Shown in pieces: positions 26,785-34,927 of a stretch of DNA of 64,000 nt. Location of the stretch: assembly GCA_001874335.1 (NCBI GenBank), contig MPDE01000009.1, positions 93,046-157,045 of the forward strand. The letters are read 5' to 3'. The translations under genes were made by a program, and so were the position numbers. The notes under the pieces were generated by a model that saw nothing but the letters and a program-made list of their open reading frames with translations, made no database searches and was not told where the DNA came from. Numbering within the stretch: position 1 is the stretch's first letter; every line of letters begins with the position of its first letter. This DNA is from Bacteroidetes bacterium MedPE-SWsnd-G2 (lineage in GTDB: Bacteria > Bacteroidota > Bacteroidia > Flavobacteriales > Flavobacteriaceae).

Positions 26785-27740
26785 GAACTTTATTCCCATC
26801 ATACATAAGAGTCCCTATTTTATTTTTTATCGTAGCAGGTATCGTTGAATACTTCGTAGATTCTGGGGACAAACCCGCTTTTATTGAAAATCCTTACGTA
26901 GGTCTATTCCTATTGTTAGTTTTAATATTAATCATTGCTATAGAAGTTATTGTTAGTGCATTAGAAAATGTAATGTTTCAAACCTTAACAGAAGAAGAAA
27001 AGCAACGTTATTTAGAATCTAAAAATAAAGAGCCTCAGTTCACAAAACTGAAAAAGATATACCTTAAACTATTAGGTTCTAAACCTATTGAAGAAGAATC
27101 TGAAATTATATTAGATCATAATTATGATGGTATTAGAGAGTTAGACAACTCATTACCGCCCTGGTGGGTTTACGGGTTCTATGTAACTATATTCTTTGCC
27201 GTATTCTATTTATTTAAATACGAAGTTTTTAATGGTGACAGTCAAGTTACTGAATATGAAAACGAAATGGCACAGGCCGAAAAAGATATTGCCGAATACA
27301 AGAAAAACGCTAAAAACCTAGTAGATATCAACACCGTAACCTTATTAACTGATGCAGGAGATTTAAGTGCAGGTAAAAAAGTATTTATGACTAACTGTGT
27401 TGCATGTCACAAAGCTGATGGTGGCGGTGGTATTGGACCAAACCTTACCGATCCAAATTGGATTTTAGGTGGTGGAATTAAAAATGTGTTTAGAACAGTT
27501 TCTGAAGGTGGACGATCTGGAAAAGGTATGGTATCATGGAAAAAAGAAGGTCTTAAACCATTAGAAATTGCACAAGTTTCAAGTTATGTCTTATCCTTAG
27601 AAGGTACAACACCTGCTGAGCCTAAAGCTCCTGAAGGTGATGTATGGGTAGACGAATCTGCTCCTGCCGAATCTGGAGATGAGGCACCAGCTGAAGACAC
27701 TGAAACTGAAACTGTTCCTGAGCAAGCAGTAGAAAATTAA
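26781..27740 (+). CDS. ccoP: Cbb3 oxidase mono-haem cytochrome c subunit CcoP
   Basis: Electron-input subunit, 319 aa. Two N-terminal hydrophobic stretches (about 10-60) and a third near 130 (PPWWVYGFYVTIFFAVFYLF, the canonical CcoP anchor) precede one cytochrome c domain with CVACH (C206, C209, H210) and a likely axial Met in GKGMVSWKKEG. Proteobacterial CcoP has two haem sites; only one is present here, as far as I know a common form in Bacteroidota. The C-terminus (from about 275) is a low-complexity acidic Pro/Glu/Ala tail. The N-terminal extra helices are also unlike the proteobacterial form. Confidence 0.93.
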   Translation: MRTLFPSYIRVPILFFIVAGIVEYFVDSGDKPAFIENPYVGLFLLLVLILIIAIEVIVSALENVMFQTLTEEEKQRYLESKNKEPQFTKLKKIYLKLLGSKPIEEESEIILDHNYDGIRELDNSLPPWWVYGFYVTIFFAVFYLFKYEVFNGDSQVTEYENEMAQAEKDIAEYKKNAKNLVDINTVTLLTDAGDLSAGKKVFMTNCVACHKADGGGGIGPNLTDPNWILGGGIKNVFRTVSEGGRSGKGMVSWKKEGLKPLEIAQVSSYVLSLEGTTPAEPKAPEGDVWVDESAPAESGDEAPAEDTETETVPEQAVEN

Positions 27741-27763
27741 AAAACGTACGCCAAGACGACCCC

Positions 27764-29188
27764 ATGGAAACGCCAGAAAACGAAGTTTTTAGAGACTCAA
27801 TTGCCACAATTAATGAAGAAGGTAAAAGAGCTTGGGTTTATCCTAAAAAACCAAGCGGACCATATTACGATAAACGTAAACTGGTTAGTTATTTTCTTTT
27901 ACTAATTCTATTAGTCTCTCCATTTATAAAAATAAATGGAAACCAGTTTCTAATGTTCAATGTCTTGGAAAGGCGATTTAATATTTTTGGATTACCATTC
28001 TGGCCACAAGATTTTCATCTCTTTGTAGTTTCAATGATAATTGGTGTAGTGTTTATAACGCTTTTTACCGTTGCTTTTGGGAGAATATTTTGTGGTTGGA
28101 TATGTCCTCAAACCATTTTCATGGAAATGGTTTTTAGAAGAATTGAATACTGGATTGAGGGAGACCGAGGCAAACAAATACGGTTAGACAAACAAAAATG
28201 GAATGCTGAAAAAATAAGAAAAAGAGTAATTAAGTGGTCTATTTTCTTAGTCTTTTCATTTTTAATTGCAAACGTTTTTTTAGCCTACCTTATTGGTAGT
28301 GACGTACTCATACAATATGTCACTGATGGCCCCACCTCACACGTGAATACCTTAGTATCCCTATTAATATTTACGGTAATATTTTATTTTGTATTTGCTT
28401 GGTTTAGAGAACAAGTGTGTATTATAGCTTGCCCTTACGGTAGATTACAAGGTGTATTATTAGACAACAAATCTATTATTGTAGCCTATGACCATAAACG
28501 TGGTGAAGGCAGCAATGGTCGCAAAAAATGGCGTAAAAACGAAGATCGGAAGGAATTAGGCCATGGTGATTGTATTGATTGCTATCAATGTGTACATGTG
28601 TGTCCTACCGGAATTGATATTAGAAATGGAACACAATTAGAGTGTGTTAATTGTACCGCTTGTATGGACGAGTGTGACAGCATTATGGAAAAGGTTGGAC
28701 TTGAAAAAGGTTTGATTCGTTATGCTAGTGAAGCCAATATTGAAAATAAAGAAAAATTCAAATTTACACCTCGACTCAAAGGATATACCGGTGTTCTAAT
28801 ATTCTTGTGTATTATTCTTTTCGGTATGCTTTTGATGAGAAATGATCTCGAAGCCCGAGTTTTAAGATTACCTGGTCAACTTTATGAGCATAAAGACAAT
28901 AACATTATTAGTAACGTGTTCACTTACAAACTTGTGAATAAAACTACTGAAGAGGTTGAAAACGTTAGCTTTAAATTAGAAGGAATTCAAGGTGAGATTA
29001 TCTTGGTTTCTGCTGAAAAACATTTTGATGTTCCTAAACAAGGTCTAAGTGAAGGTACTTTGTTTATTGAGTTAAATCAATCAAATCTTGCAGGAGACAA
29101 AACAAAACTTACCATTGCTATTTACAGTAATGACAAAAAAATTGAAACTACAACAGTAAACTTTTTGGGACCAAGAAGTTTTAATTAA
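27764..29188 (+). CDS. ccoG: Cbb3 oxidase accessory ferredoxin CcoG (FixG)
   Basis: A 474-aa membrane-bound iron-sulfur protein that, in studied bacteria, reduces copper for cbb3 assembly. Membrane segments (about 45-65, 85-110, 155-175, 190-215, 340-360) flank the cysteine motifs CGWICPQT, CIIACPYGR, and two 4Fe-4S ferredoxin motifs CIDCYQCVHVCPTG and CVNCTACMDECD. The C-terminal domain is an Ig-like FixG module. It follows ccoP after 23 bp and precedes fixH, the standard order. Confidence 0.94.
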   Translation: METPENEVFRDSIATINEEGKRAWVYPKKPSGPYYDKRKLVSYFLLLILLVSPFIKINGNQFLMFNVLERRFNIFGLPFWPQDFHLFVVSMIIGVVFITLFTVAFGRIFCGWICPQTIFMEMVFRRIEYWIEGDRGKQIRLDKQKWNAEKIRKRVIKWSIFLVFSFLIANVFLAYLIGSDVLIQYVTDGPTSHVNTLVSLLIFTVIFYFVFAWFREQVCIIACPYGRLQGVLLDNKSIIVAYDHKRGEGSNGRKKWRKNEDRKELGHGDCIDCYQCVHVCPTGIDIRNGTQLECVNCTACMDECDSIMEKVGLEKGLIRYASEANIENKEKFKFTPRLKGYTGVLIFLCIILFGMLLMRNDLEARVLRLPGQLYEHKDNNIISNVFTYKLVNKTTEEVENVSFKLEGIQGEIILVSAEKHFDVPKQGLSEGTLFIELNQSNLAGDKTKLTIAIYSNDKKIETTTVNFLGPRSFN

Positions 29189-29208
29189 TCGGTAAAAAAA
29201 GAAAAGGC

Positions 29209-29655
29209 ATGAAAATTAATTGGGGAACAGGAATTGTTATCGCATTTGTTTGCTTCATAGCATTTATTATGTATTTCGTTGTAAGCATGAGTACCAATGA
29301 TAAATACGACCATGATTTAGTAAATGAAAACTATTACGAGCAAGAATTAAAATATCAAGAAGATATTGATAAAGAAAAGAAAGCAAAGAACCTTTCTGAA
29401 AATGTTAAATGGAGAAAAAGTAGCGAAGGGATTGAAATTGAATTTCCTTCAACTATGAATTATTCAGACATAAAAGGCACACTGCACTTAGATAGACCAT
29501 CTAATAAAACTTTGGATTTTAAATCTGAATTAAATTTAAATTCTTCAAAATTTATAATTCCAAAGGACAACCTATTAGAAGGGCGTTGGAACCTTAAAAT
29601 TTACTGGAACTACAAAGGGAATGATTACCTATTTAAAGAATTAATCGTGTATTAA
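29209..29655 (+). CDS. ccoH: FixH/CcoH family cbb3 assembly protein
   Basis: A 148-aa protein with one N-terminal membrane helix (GTGIVIAFVCFIAFIMYFVV) and a small beta-rich periplasmic domain. The segment DLVNENYYEQELKYQEDIDKEKKA is characteristic of FixH. In other bacteria CcoH is needed for stable cbb3 assembly. The TAATG junction couples it to the next gene. Confidence 0.88.
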   Translation: MKINWGTGIVIAFVCFIAFIMYFVVSMSTNDKYDHDLVNENYYEQELKYQEDIDKEKKAKNLSENVKWRKSSEGIEIEFPSTMNYSDIKGTLHLDRPSNKTLDFKSELNLNSSKFIIPKDNLLEGRWNLKIYWNYKGNDYLFKELIVY

Positions 29656-30359
29656 TGATATACTCGGCGTTCATATTAGGCTTATTAGGAAGTTTTCATT
29701 GCGTTGGCATGTGCGGACCTATAGCATTTATGTTACCAGTAGACCGGAGTAATACGTTTTCAAAAGTAACTCAAATTTCAATATATCATTTTGGGAGACT
29801 TTTGGCTTATGCTATGCTGGGGCTATGTTTTGGGCTTCTTGGTAAGGGACTCTACCTATTCGGGATGCAACAAAAATTATCTATTGCCATTGGGGTAATT
29901 ATGATTTTAGTTGTAATCCTACCGCATCATATAATTGATAAATTTTCTATTACAAAACCTATTTATAAGCTGATTTCAAAAGTTAAATCGGCAATGGGTA
30001 AGGCCTTAAAAAAGAAAACTGCCGATACGTTTTTAACTATTGGTTTTTTAAACGGATTTTTACCCTGTGGTTTGGTATATATGGCTGTTTTTGGGTCAAT
30101 GGCTACTGCCGATTTCAAACTTGGCGCCCTATATATGGTTGTATTTGGATTAGGTACAATACCGCTCATGACTTTAGCTATTTACATTGGCAAATTTTTA
30201 AATCAAACGGTTAGAACTTACATTCAAAAAACAATACCAGTTGTTATAGTATTAATCGGATTTCTTTTTATTCTAAGAGGCATGGGATTAGGTATACCTT
30301 ATATTTCACCAGAACCCGTTTTTGATGTTGCCTCTGGAAATATTGAATGTCACGAATAA
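29655..30359 (+). CDS. TauE/SafE- or DsbD-like membrane protein of the cbb3 operon
   Basis: A 234-aa protein with about six membrane helices. The start MIYSAFILGLLGSFHCVGMC and the second-half repeat FLNGFLPCGLVYMAVFGSM show the paired cysteine/proline motifs of the DsbD/CcdA-like 'sulfite exporter TauE/SafE' group (Pfam DsbD_2). Such a gene follows fixH in many Bacteroidota and Proteobacteria; a copper, thiol or cytochrome-maturation role has been proposed. It overlaps fixH by one base and ends the operon at a terminator. Family is clear, function is inferred from position. Confidence 0.8.
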   Translation: MIYSAFILGLLGSFHCVGMCGPIAFMLPVDRSNTFSKVTQISIYHFGRLLAYAMLGLCFGLLGKGLYLFGMQQKLSIAIGVIMILVVILPHHIIDKFSITKPIYKLISKVKSAMGKALKKKTADTFLTIGFLNGFLPCGLVYMAVFGSMATADFKLGALYMVVFGLGTIPLMTLAIYIGKFLNQTVRTYIQKTIPVVIVLIGFLFILRGMGLGIPYISPEPVFDVASGNIECHE

Positions 30360-30385
30360 AAAAAGCACCTAAAAAGGTGCTTTCT
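30358..30385. terminator. Bidirectional terminator at the end of the cco operon
   Basis: Stem AAAGCACCT (30362-30370) with AGGTGCTTT (30375-30383), loop AAAA. The convergent usp gene ends 24 bp to the right and can use the same structure. Confidence 0.82.
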
Positions 30386-30408
30386 TAATTATATAATGAG
30401 TTCTAAAA

Positions 30409-31248
30409 CTACTTCTTAATTTTAATAGTCATTACTGGTACTTTTGCATGGTTAGCAACATCTTCAGAAATACTGCCTTCAAAGAAATGTGCTAAACCTG
30501 TTCTACCATTTGTAGGTAATACTATTAAATTTGCATCTACTTTTTTACCAAAGCTAAGAATACCTTTTTCTACCGTATAATCACTACAAACAGAAACATC
30601 GGCATACTTATCTGTGTTACCATGAGCTTCTTCCAAAAATCCTTTGATACGATCTTCAATTTCTTCAGTGCTGTAAAATTGTTCACCTGGTAGGTTCACA
30701 AATAACAATTTAAACGAAGATCCTAAATGCCCAAACAATCTACTTGCGTTAAGGTAAGACGATAAGGATTTTTGTAAAAAGTTTGAAGCAAATACAACAT
30801 TATCAAACTCTAATCCTTCAGGAGCTTCTTTTACTACTAATACAGGAATTTCTGAGTATCTTACAACTTTCTCTGTATTTGAACCTAAAAACACTTCTTT
30901 AACTCCACTGCTTCCGCGTGACCCCATCACAACTAAATCGGCGTTGTGCTCTTCAGCAACTTTACTAACCTCTTTAAAAACTTTAAGATGCTTTACAATT
31001 CGAGTTACTTTAACTCCTTCTAAGTAAGGTTTATCTAAAAATTTCTCGAATTTCTTCTCAGCCATTTTTATAAAAAATACAGCTTCAGCAGCTAATTCGT
31101 TTTCTCCATGAGACAAGAATGCATCTGATAACTCCAACATATGCAAGGCAATAATTTTAGAGTCATTTTTTTTAGCCAAAATAGCAGCTGTTTGTAAAGC
31201 ATATTCTGAATACTCAGAGAAATCAATAGGGACGATAATGTTTTTCAT
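30409..31248 (-). CDS. Tandem-domain universal stress protein
   Basis: 279 aa with two UspA domains (about 1-145 and 150-279). The first has the full ATP-binding pattern GSRGSSGVKEVFLGSNTEKV; the second has a weaker version (PTNGRTGLAHFFEGSISEDV). Paired Usp proteins are common in Bacteroidota, and Usp proteins are often induced in growth arrest or low oxygen. The gene starts 13 bp after hemN stops, so it should be transcribed from the same Fnr-type promoter. Exact role unknown. Confidence 0.92.
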   Translation of the reverse strand: MKNIIVPIDFSEYSEYALQTAAILAKKNDSKIIALHMLELSDAFLSHGENELAAEAVFFIKMAEKKFEKFLDKPYLEGVKVTRIVKHLKVFKEVSKVAEEHNADLVVMGSRGSSGVKEVFLGSNTEKVVRYSEIPVLVVKEAPEGLEFDNVVFASNFLQKSLSSYLNASRLFGHLGSSFKLLFVNLPGEQFYSTEEIEDRIKGFLEEAHGNTDKYADVSVCSDYTVEKGILSFGKKVDANLIVLPTNGRTGLAHFFEGSISEDVANHAKVPVMTIKIKK

Positions 31249-31261
31249 AGTTTTATATAGT

Positions 31262-32626
31262 TTAAATAGTCATTGAAAATAATTGCGTATTTGGTTTTTT
31301 TGCTTGTAACAGCACATCAAATGCCATACAAACATTTCGTACAAAAGGTCTTCCTTTCTCTGTAACTAAAAGTACTCCATCTTCAACTTCAATCAACCCG
31401 TCTGTCTTAAATTCTTCGAGCTTTGGTAAAACCCCACCTAATGTAGTAAAAAAGAAATCATCTTCACCCCAAGAGGTCTTAAATTTGCACATTATATTTA
31501 AAATATGTTGTCTTATTTTTAAGTCTTCATCATTTAGAATATGCCCTCTATAAACAGGGATACAATCTTCATCTAATGCTTTATAATACGTTTTAATATC
31601 TTTTATATTTTGACCAAATCCGTACCAACTATCCCCAATCGATGAAACACCTAAACCAATCATTAATTGCGTTTTTGATGCTGTATATCCCATAAAGTTT
31701 CGATGAAGCTTTCCAGTCTCCATAGCTTCATAAAGAGAATCCGATTTTAATCCGAAATGATCCATACCAATTTCGTGATATCCTGCCTTTGCCAATTCCA
31801 ATTTACCATGTTCATATTGCTTGCGCTTTATTTCTGGTGTTGGCAAATTAGACTCATCATAACCGCGTTGCCCAGTTCCTTTAATCCAAGGCACATGTGC
31901 ATAACTATAAAACGCAATACGGTCAGGTAATAACGCTTTGGTTTTTGCTATAGTCTCGATCACATGTTCTTCTGTTTGAAAGGGAAGACCAAAAATAATA
32001 TCGTGACTTATTGAGGTGTACCCAATTTCTCGGGATTGTTTTGTTACACGTTCAACATTTTCAAAAGGCTGAATTCTATTTATCGCTTTTTGTACTGTGA
32101 TATTATAATCCTGAACACCAAAACTCACACGTCTAAACCCTAAATCATAAAAGGTTTGTAGATGTTCTACTGTGGTGTTGTTTGGGTGACCTTCAAAACT
32201 AAACTCATAGTCCTTTGCCAAATCAGATTTGGCAAGGATACCATCAATTAGAAGTTTTAAATTTTGAGGTTCAAAAAATGTAGGCGTACCTCCACCCAAA
32301 TGTATTTCCTTTATTACTGGCTTGTCAACAAATAATTCGCAATACAAATCCCATTCTTTCAGCAATGCTGTTATATATGGAGATTCTACTTCATGACGTT
32401 TTGTTATACGTTTATGGCATCCACAAAACGTACATAAACTTTCGCAAAAGGGAAGATGAATATAAAGGCTCAATCCATCTATAGTATTACTTTCATCAAA
32501 AGATTTTTTCACTGACATTTTCCAGTTATCCAAGCTAAAGGTATTCTCATCCCAATAAGGAACCGTGGGATAGCTTGTATAACGTGGCCCTGCAACATTA
32601 TATTTATTTACTAAAGATTTTGACAT
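31262..32626 (-). CDS. hemN: Oxygen-independent coproporphyrinogen III oxidase
   Basis: Radical SAM enzyme that decarboxylates coproporphyrinogen III to protoporphyrinogen IX without oxygen. The cluster motif is CESLCTFCGC (C61, C65, C68, plus C70 as found in HemN), and GGGTPTF and FEGHPNNTT follow. The N-terminal YNVAGPRYTSYPT and the 454-aa length fit true HemN rather than HemW, which lacks this leader and C70. It allows haem synthesis for cbb3 when oxygen is scarce. An Fnr-type dyad and -7 box stand upstream, and usp is downstream in the same unit. Confidence 0.96.
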   Translation of the reverse strand: MSKSLVNKYNVAGPRYTSYPTVPYWDENTFSLDNWKMSVKKSFDESNTIDGLSLYIHLPFCESLCTFCGCHKRITKRHEVESPYITALLKEWDLYCELFVDKPVIKEIHLGGGTPTFFEPQNLKLLIDGILAKSDLAKDYEFSFEGHPNNTTVEHLQTFYDLGFRRVSFGVQDYNITVQKAINRIQPFENVERVTKQSREIGYTSISHDIIFGLPFQTEEHVIETIAKTKALLPDRIAFYSYAHVPWIKGTGQRGYDESNLPTPEIKRKQYEHGKLELAKAGYHEIGMDHFGLKSDSLYEAMETGKLHRNFMGYTASKTQLMIGLGVSSIGDSWYGFGQNIKDIKTYYKALDEDCIPVYRGHILNDEDLKIRQHILNIMCKFKTSWGEDDFFFTTLGGVLPKLEEFKTDGLIEVEDGVLLVTEKGRPFVRNVCMAFDVLLQAKKPNTQLFSMTI

Positions 32627-32642
32627 AAGTAACGATTATAAA

Positions 32643-32650
32643 CAAATGTA
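32643..32650 (-). promoter_or_regulatory. Predicted -7 element of hemN-usp
   Basis: Minus strand reads TACATTTG, an exact TAnnTTTG. The predicted start of transcription is near 32638, about 12 nt before the hemN ATG. Confidence 0.65.
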
Positions 32651-32668
32651 GTTTTCCTAATTTTCTAA

Positions 32669-32690
32669 AATTATGACAAATATCATAATT
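32669..32690. promoter_or_regulatory. Fnr/Crp-type operator upstream of hemN
   Basis: AATTATGA-N6-TCATAATT is a perfect 8-bp inverted repeat; the core reads ATGACAAATATCAT. The centre (32679.5) is 36.5 bp from the G of the -7 element, the same distance as at pflB and ccoI, which fits activation from about -41. Confidence 0.72.
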
Positions 32691-32804
32691 TACGTTATTC
32701 CTCCTGATAATCAAAGCGATAAAAACACAAATTGTCTAAGTTTATTAATTTGCTATTGAACAAATATTGATTAACTTTCATCCAACTTAAAACCACAATT
32801 AACC

Positions 32805-33431
32805 ATGAAAAAATCATTACTATTTTTAGCAACATTGGCATTAATGTTTGCTACATCTTGTAAAAATGATAAAAAAGAAACAGAACCTGAAGTTCAACAA
32901 GACGTTGAAACGGAACAAGTAACTAACGAAGATAAAGCGACCATAAAGGGAACTCCAAAAGAGAAAACAGCTTCTGAAATCAAAAAATTAACTGTTGCGT
33001 TGGAGGCTAAAAGTGATAGTGGAGTAACTGGAAATGTTATGTTTACAGAAGAGAATGGTGTAGTCTCTATGCTTGGCTTTTTTAAAGATTTGACTGAAGG
33101 TACTCATGCTATTCATATTCATGAAAAATCTGATTGTTCTTCACCTGATGGAAAATCGACTGGAGGTCACTGGAACCCAACTAAAACAGCTCACGGTCAA
33201 TGGGGAAGCCCTGATGGATACCATAAAGGTGACATAGGAAACTTTGAGGCCAAGGCTGACGGGAGTGGAAATATTACTTTCACGACTGATGAATGGTGTT
33301 TAGGCTGTGGAGATGAAACTAAGGATATTATTGGTAAAGCGATTATAGTACATCAAGGTACGGACGATTTTACAACTCAACCTACTGGAGCTGCTGGAGG
33401 CCGTGTAAGTTGTGGAGGTATTATCCAATAA
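32805..33431 (+). CDS. sodC: Cu/Zn superoxide dismutase, lipoprotein form
   Basis: Converts superoxide to hydrogen peroxide outside the cytoplasm. The signal ends in a lipobox (MFATSC, C19), so it is a lipoprotein; an acidic linker (about 20-55) follows. Copper and zinc ligands are visible in HAIHIHEKSDC, GGHWNP, HGQWGSPDGYHKGDIGNF and VHQGTDDF, and the GGRVSCGGI end contains the conserved Arg and disulfide Cys. It is divergent from hemN. The C-terminal DEWCLGCGDE segment carries two extra cysteines in a loop, which is unusual for the family and might add a disulfide. Confidence 0.94.
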   Translation: MKKSLLFLATLALMFATSCKNDKKETEPEVQQDVETEQVTNEDKATIKGTPKEKTASEIKKLTVALEAKSDSGVTGNVMFTEENGVVSMLGFFKDLTEGTHAIHIHEKSDCSSPDGKSTGGHWNPTKTAHGQWGSPDGYHKGDIGNFEAKADGSGNITFTTDEWCLGCGDETKDIIGKAIIVHQGTDDFTTQPTGAAGGRVSCGGIIQ

Positions 33432-33446
33432 TTAAAATATAATTAT

Positions 33447-33480
33447 AAAAAAAGGTCACTTAAATAAGTGACCTTTTTTT
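33447..33480. terminator. Bidirectional terminator between sodC and the LytTR operon
   Basis: Stem GGTCACTTA (33454-33462) with TAAGTGACC (33465-33473), with A tract before and T tract after. It ends sodC and the convergent response-regulator operon. Confidence 0.88.
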
Positions 33481-34235
33481 TATTCCAACCATTGTTTAAA
33501 TGGTTTCACACGTTCACGTGCCACAATGATATCTGAAGCATTGTGATTATTAAGTTTTATTTGAAGCCTTGAGTTGGTATAAGACACCATGTCCTTAATA
33601 CTTTTGATATTAATGATATACTTTCTGCTAATTCTATAAAAATTATTAGGCTCTACCTCTTGCTCCAATTGATCTAAGGTCAAATCGATCAAGTAATCCC
33701 TACCAGAAGTAGTATGTAAATAAGTACCCTTATTTTCACTATAAAAACATTCAATTTCTTCAACACTAATTAATTTTAAGTGTTGACCTACTTTTACTGA
33801 AAACCGTTTTTTGTATTGGCGTTCAATAGGATTTACTAACAATTTTTTAATATCATTAAAATCAATAGTTACTGCTTTTGAAGAAGGCAATCTTGATGTA
33901 TATTTATCAATAGCTTTCTCTAATTCTTCAGGATCTATGGGCTTTAATAAATAGTCTATACTATTTAATTTAAAAGCCTGCAAAGCATACTCATCATAGG
34001 CCGTAGTAAAAATCACTGCCGATTGAATATCAATTTCTTCAAATATTTCAAATGACAGGCCATCACTTAGTTGTATGTCTAAAAATATTAAATCTGGATG
34101 CGGGTTGGTTTCAAACCATTGCAAAGCTTCTTCTACAGAATGAAGCATGGTTTCGGCTTCAATATTAACTGCAGACAACATTCGTTTTAAACGCCTTGCC
34201 GAAGGCTTTTCGTCCTCTATAATAATTACATTCAT
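33480..34235 (-). CDS. LytTR-family response regulator
   Basis: 251 aa: an N-terminal receiver domain (phospho-acceptor D53 in DLIFLDIQLSDG, TTAYDEYA, and K in YLLKPIDP) and a C-terminal LytTR DNA-binding domain (about 140-251, with FYSENKGTYLHT and FYRISRKYIINI). It is the last gene of the operon that starts with a DUF2141 protein and a LytS-type kinase, and is the natural partner of that kinase. Its target genes cannot be read from sequence. Confidence 0.95.
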   Translation of the reverse strand: MNVIIIEDEKPSARRLKRMLSAVNIEAETMLHSVEEALQWFETNPHPDLIFLDIQLSDGLSFEIFEEIDIQSAVIFTTAYDEYALQAFKLNSIDYLLKPIDPEELEKAIDKYTSRLPSSKAVTIDFNDIKKLLVNPIERQYKKRFSVKVGQHLKLISVEEIECFYSENKGTYLHTTSGRDYLIDLTLDQLEQEVEPNNFYRISRKYIINIKSIKDMVSYTNSRLQIKLNNHNASDIIVARERVKPFKQWLE

Positions 34236-34248
34236 TGTTTCAGTTTAA

Positions 34249-34593
34249 TTATTCCCAATTGCGTTTATCTCTGTCCATATACTCCTTTATTTTTTCTTCT
34301 TCCCAATTCTTACCGAATATAAGGTCAGGGCCAAATACTCCTAAAAAGTGAAAAATTAATCCAATACCCCAGAAAAAGGCAGTAGAAAACGTAGACCAAT
34401 GCCAACGTTCTTCTGGATCTCTATTCAACATTATTAAAATAATAATAAAAATATTCACTACTATATACGAAGCCAGATGCCAGTAAAACCCAATCAATTT
34501 ATCCAATTTCTTCTTCGCTCGTAAATAAGCTTCTTCTCGTTCAAAATTGTCGTTTTCAAACTCATTATATTTATTTCTATCTCTCGGTCTCAT
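34249..34593 (-). CDS. 2TM-domain protein (second copy of the tandem)
   Basis: 114 aa with two membrane helices (about 39-57 and 70-93) between charged ends. The pattern of helix 1, a short W-containing loop, helix 2 and then PDLIFGKNWEEEKIKEYMDRD is that of the Pfam 2TM domain. The preceding gene and the end of the kinase share the same pattern (GLLGQGWEKRKIEEYM), so all three copies are related by duplication. Function unknown; position inside a LytS/LytTR operon suggests a role in sensing or assembly of the kinase at the membrane. Confidence 0.88.
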   Translation of the reverse strand: MRPRDRNKYNEFENDNFEREEAYLRAKKKLDKLIGFYWHLASYIVVNIFIIILIMLNRDPEERWHWSTFSTAFFWGIGLIFHFLGVFGPDLIFGKNWEEEKIKEYMDRDKRNWE

Positions 34594-34603
34594 TTTAATT
34601 TTT

Positions 34604-34924
34604 TTAAAAGTTGTTTTTCTCTTTATCCATATACTCCTTCATTTTTTGTGCCTCCCATTTTGGTCCAAATATAACATTTGGTAAAAAAACCGAAGCGGCA
34701 TGAATTAGTAACCCGATAGCCCAATACCACCAGAATGAACCTATTGACAATTCTGAAAGCACATCAAGAAAATCATGTCCCGCTCCCACTCGTCTTACAA
34801 CCTTAAAACTGTGAAGCGCAAAGAACAGTATGACATAAGTACCTAAATGACTGTAAAACTTTTTAAGTTTTTCAGTTCTAAGCCTTGCTCTTAAATAAGC
34901 TTCTTCTTTTCTATAATCTTCCAT
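34604..34924 (-). CDS. 2TM-domain protein (first copy of the tandem)
   Basis: 106 aa, two predicted helices (about 22-40 and 60-85), ending FGPKWEAQKMKEYMDKEKNNF, like the neighbouring 2TM copies. It begins with a charged EEAYLRARLRTEKLKKFYSHL segment shared with the next gene. Only 3 bp separate it from the kinase stop and 10 bp from the second copy, so the three genes are one unit. No enzymatic motif is seen. Confidence 0.88.
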   Translation of the reverse strand: MEDYRKEEAYLRARLRTEKLKKFYSHLGTYVILFFALHSFKVVRRVGAGHDFLDVLSELSIGSFWWYWAIGLLIHAASVFLPNVIFGPKWEAQKMKEYMDKEKNNF

Positions 34925-34927
34925 AAT

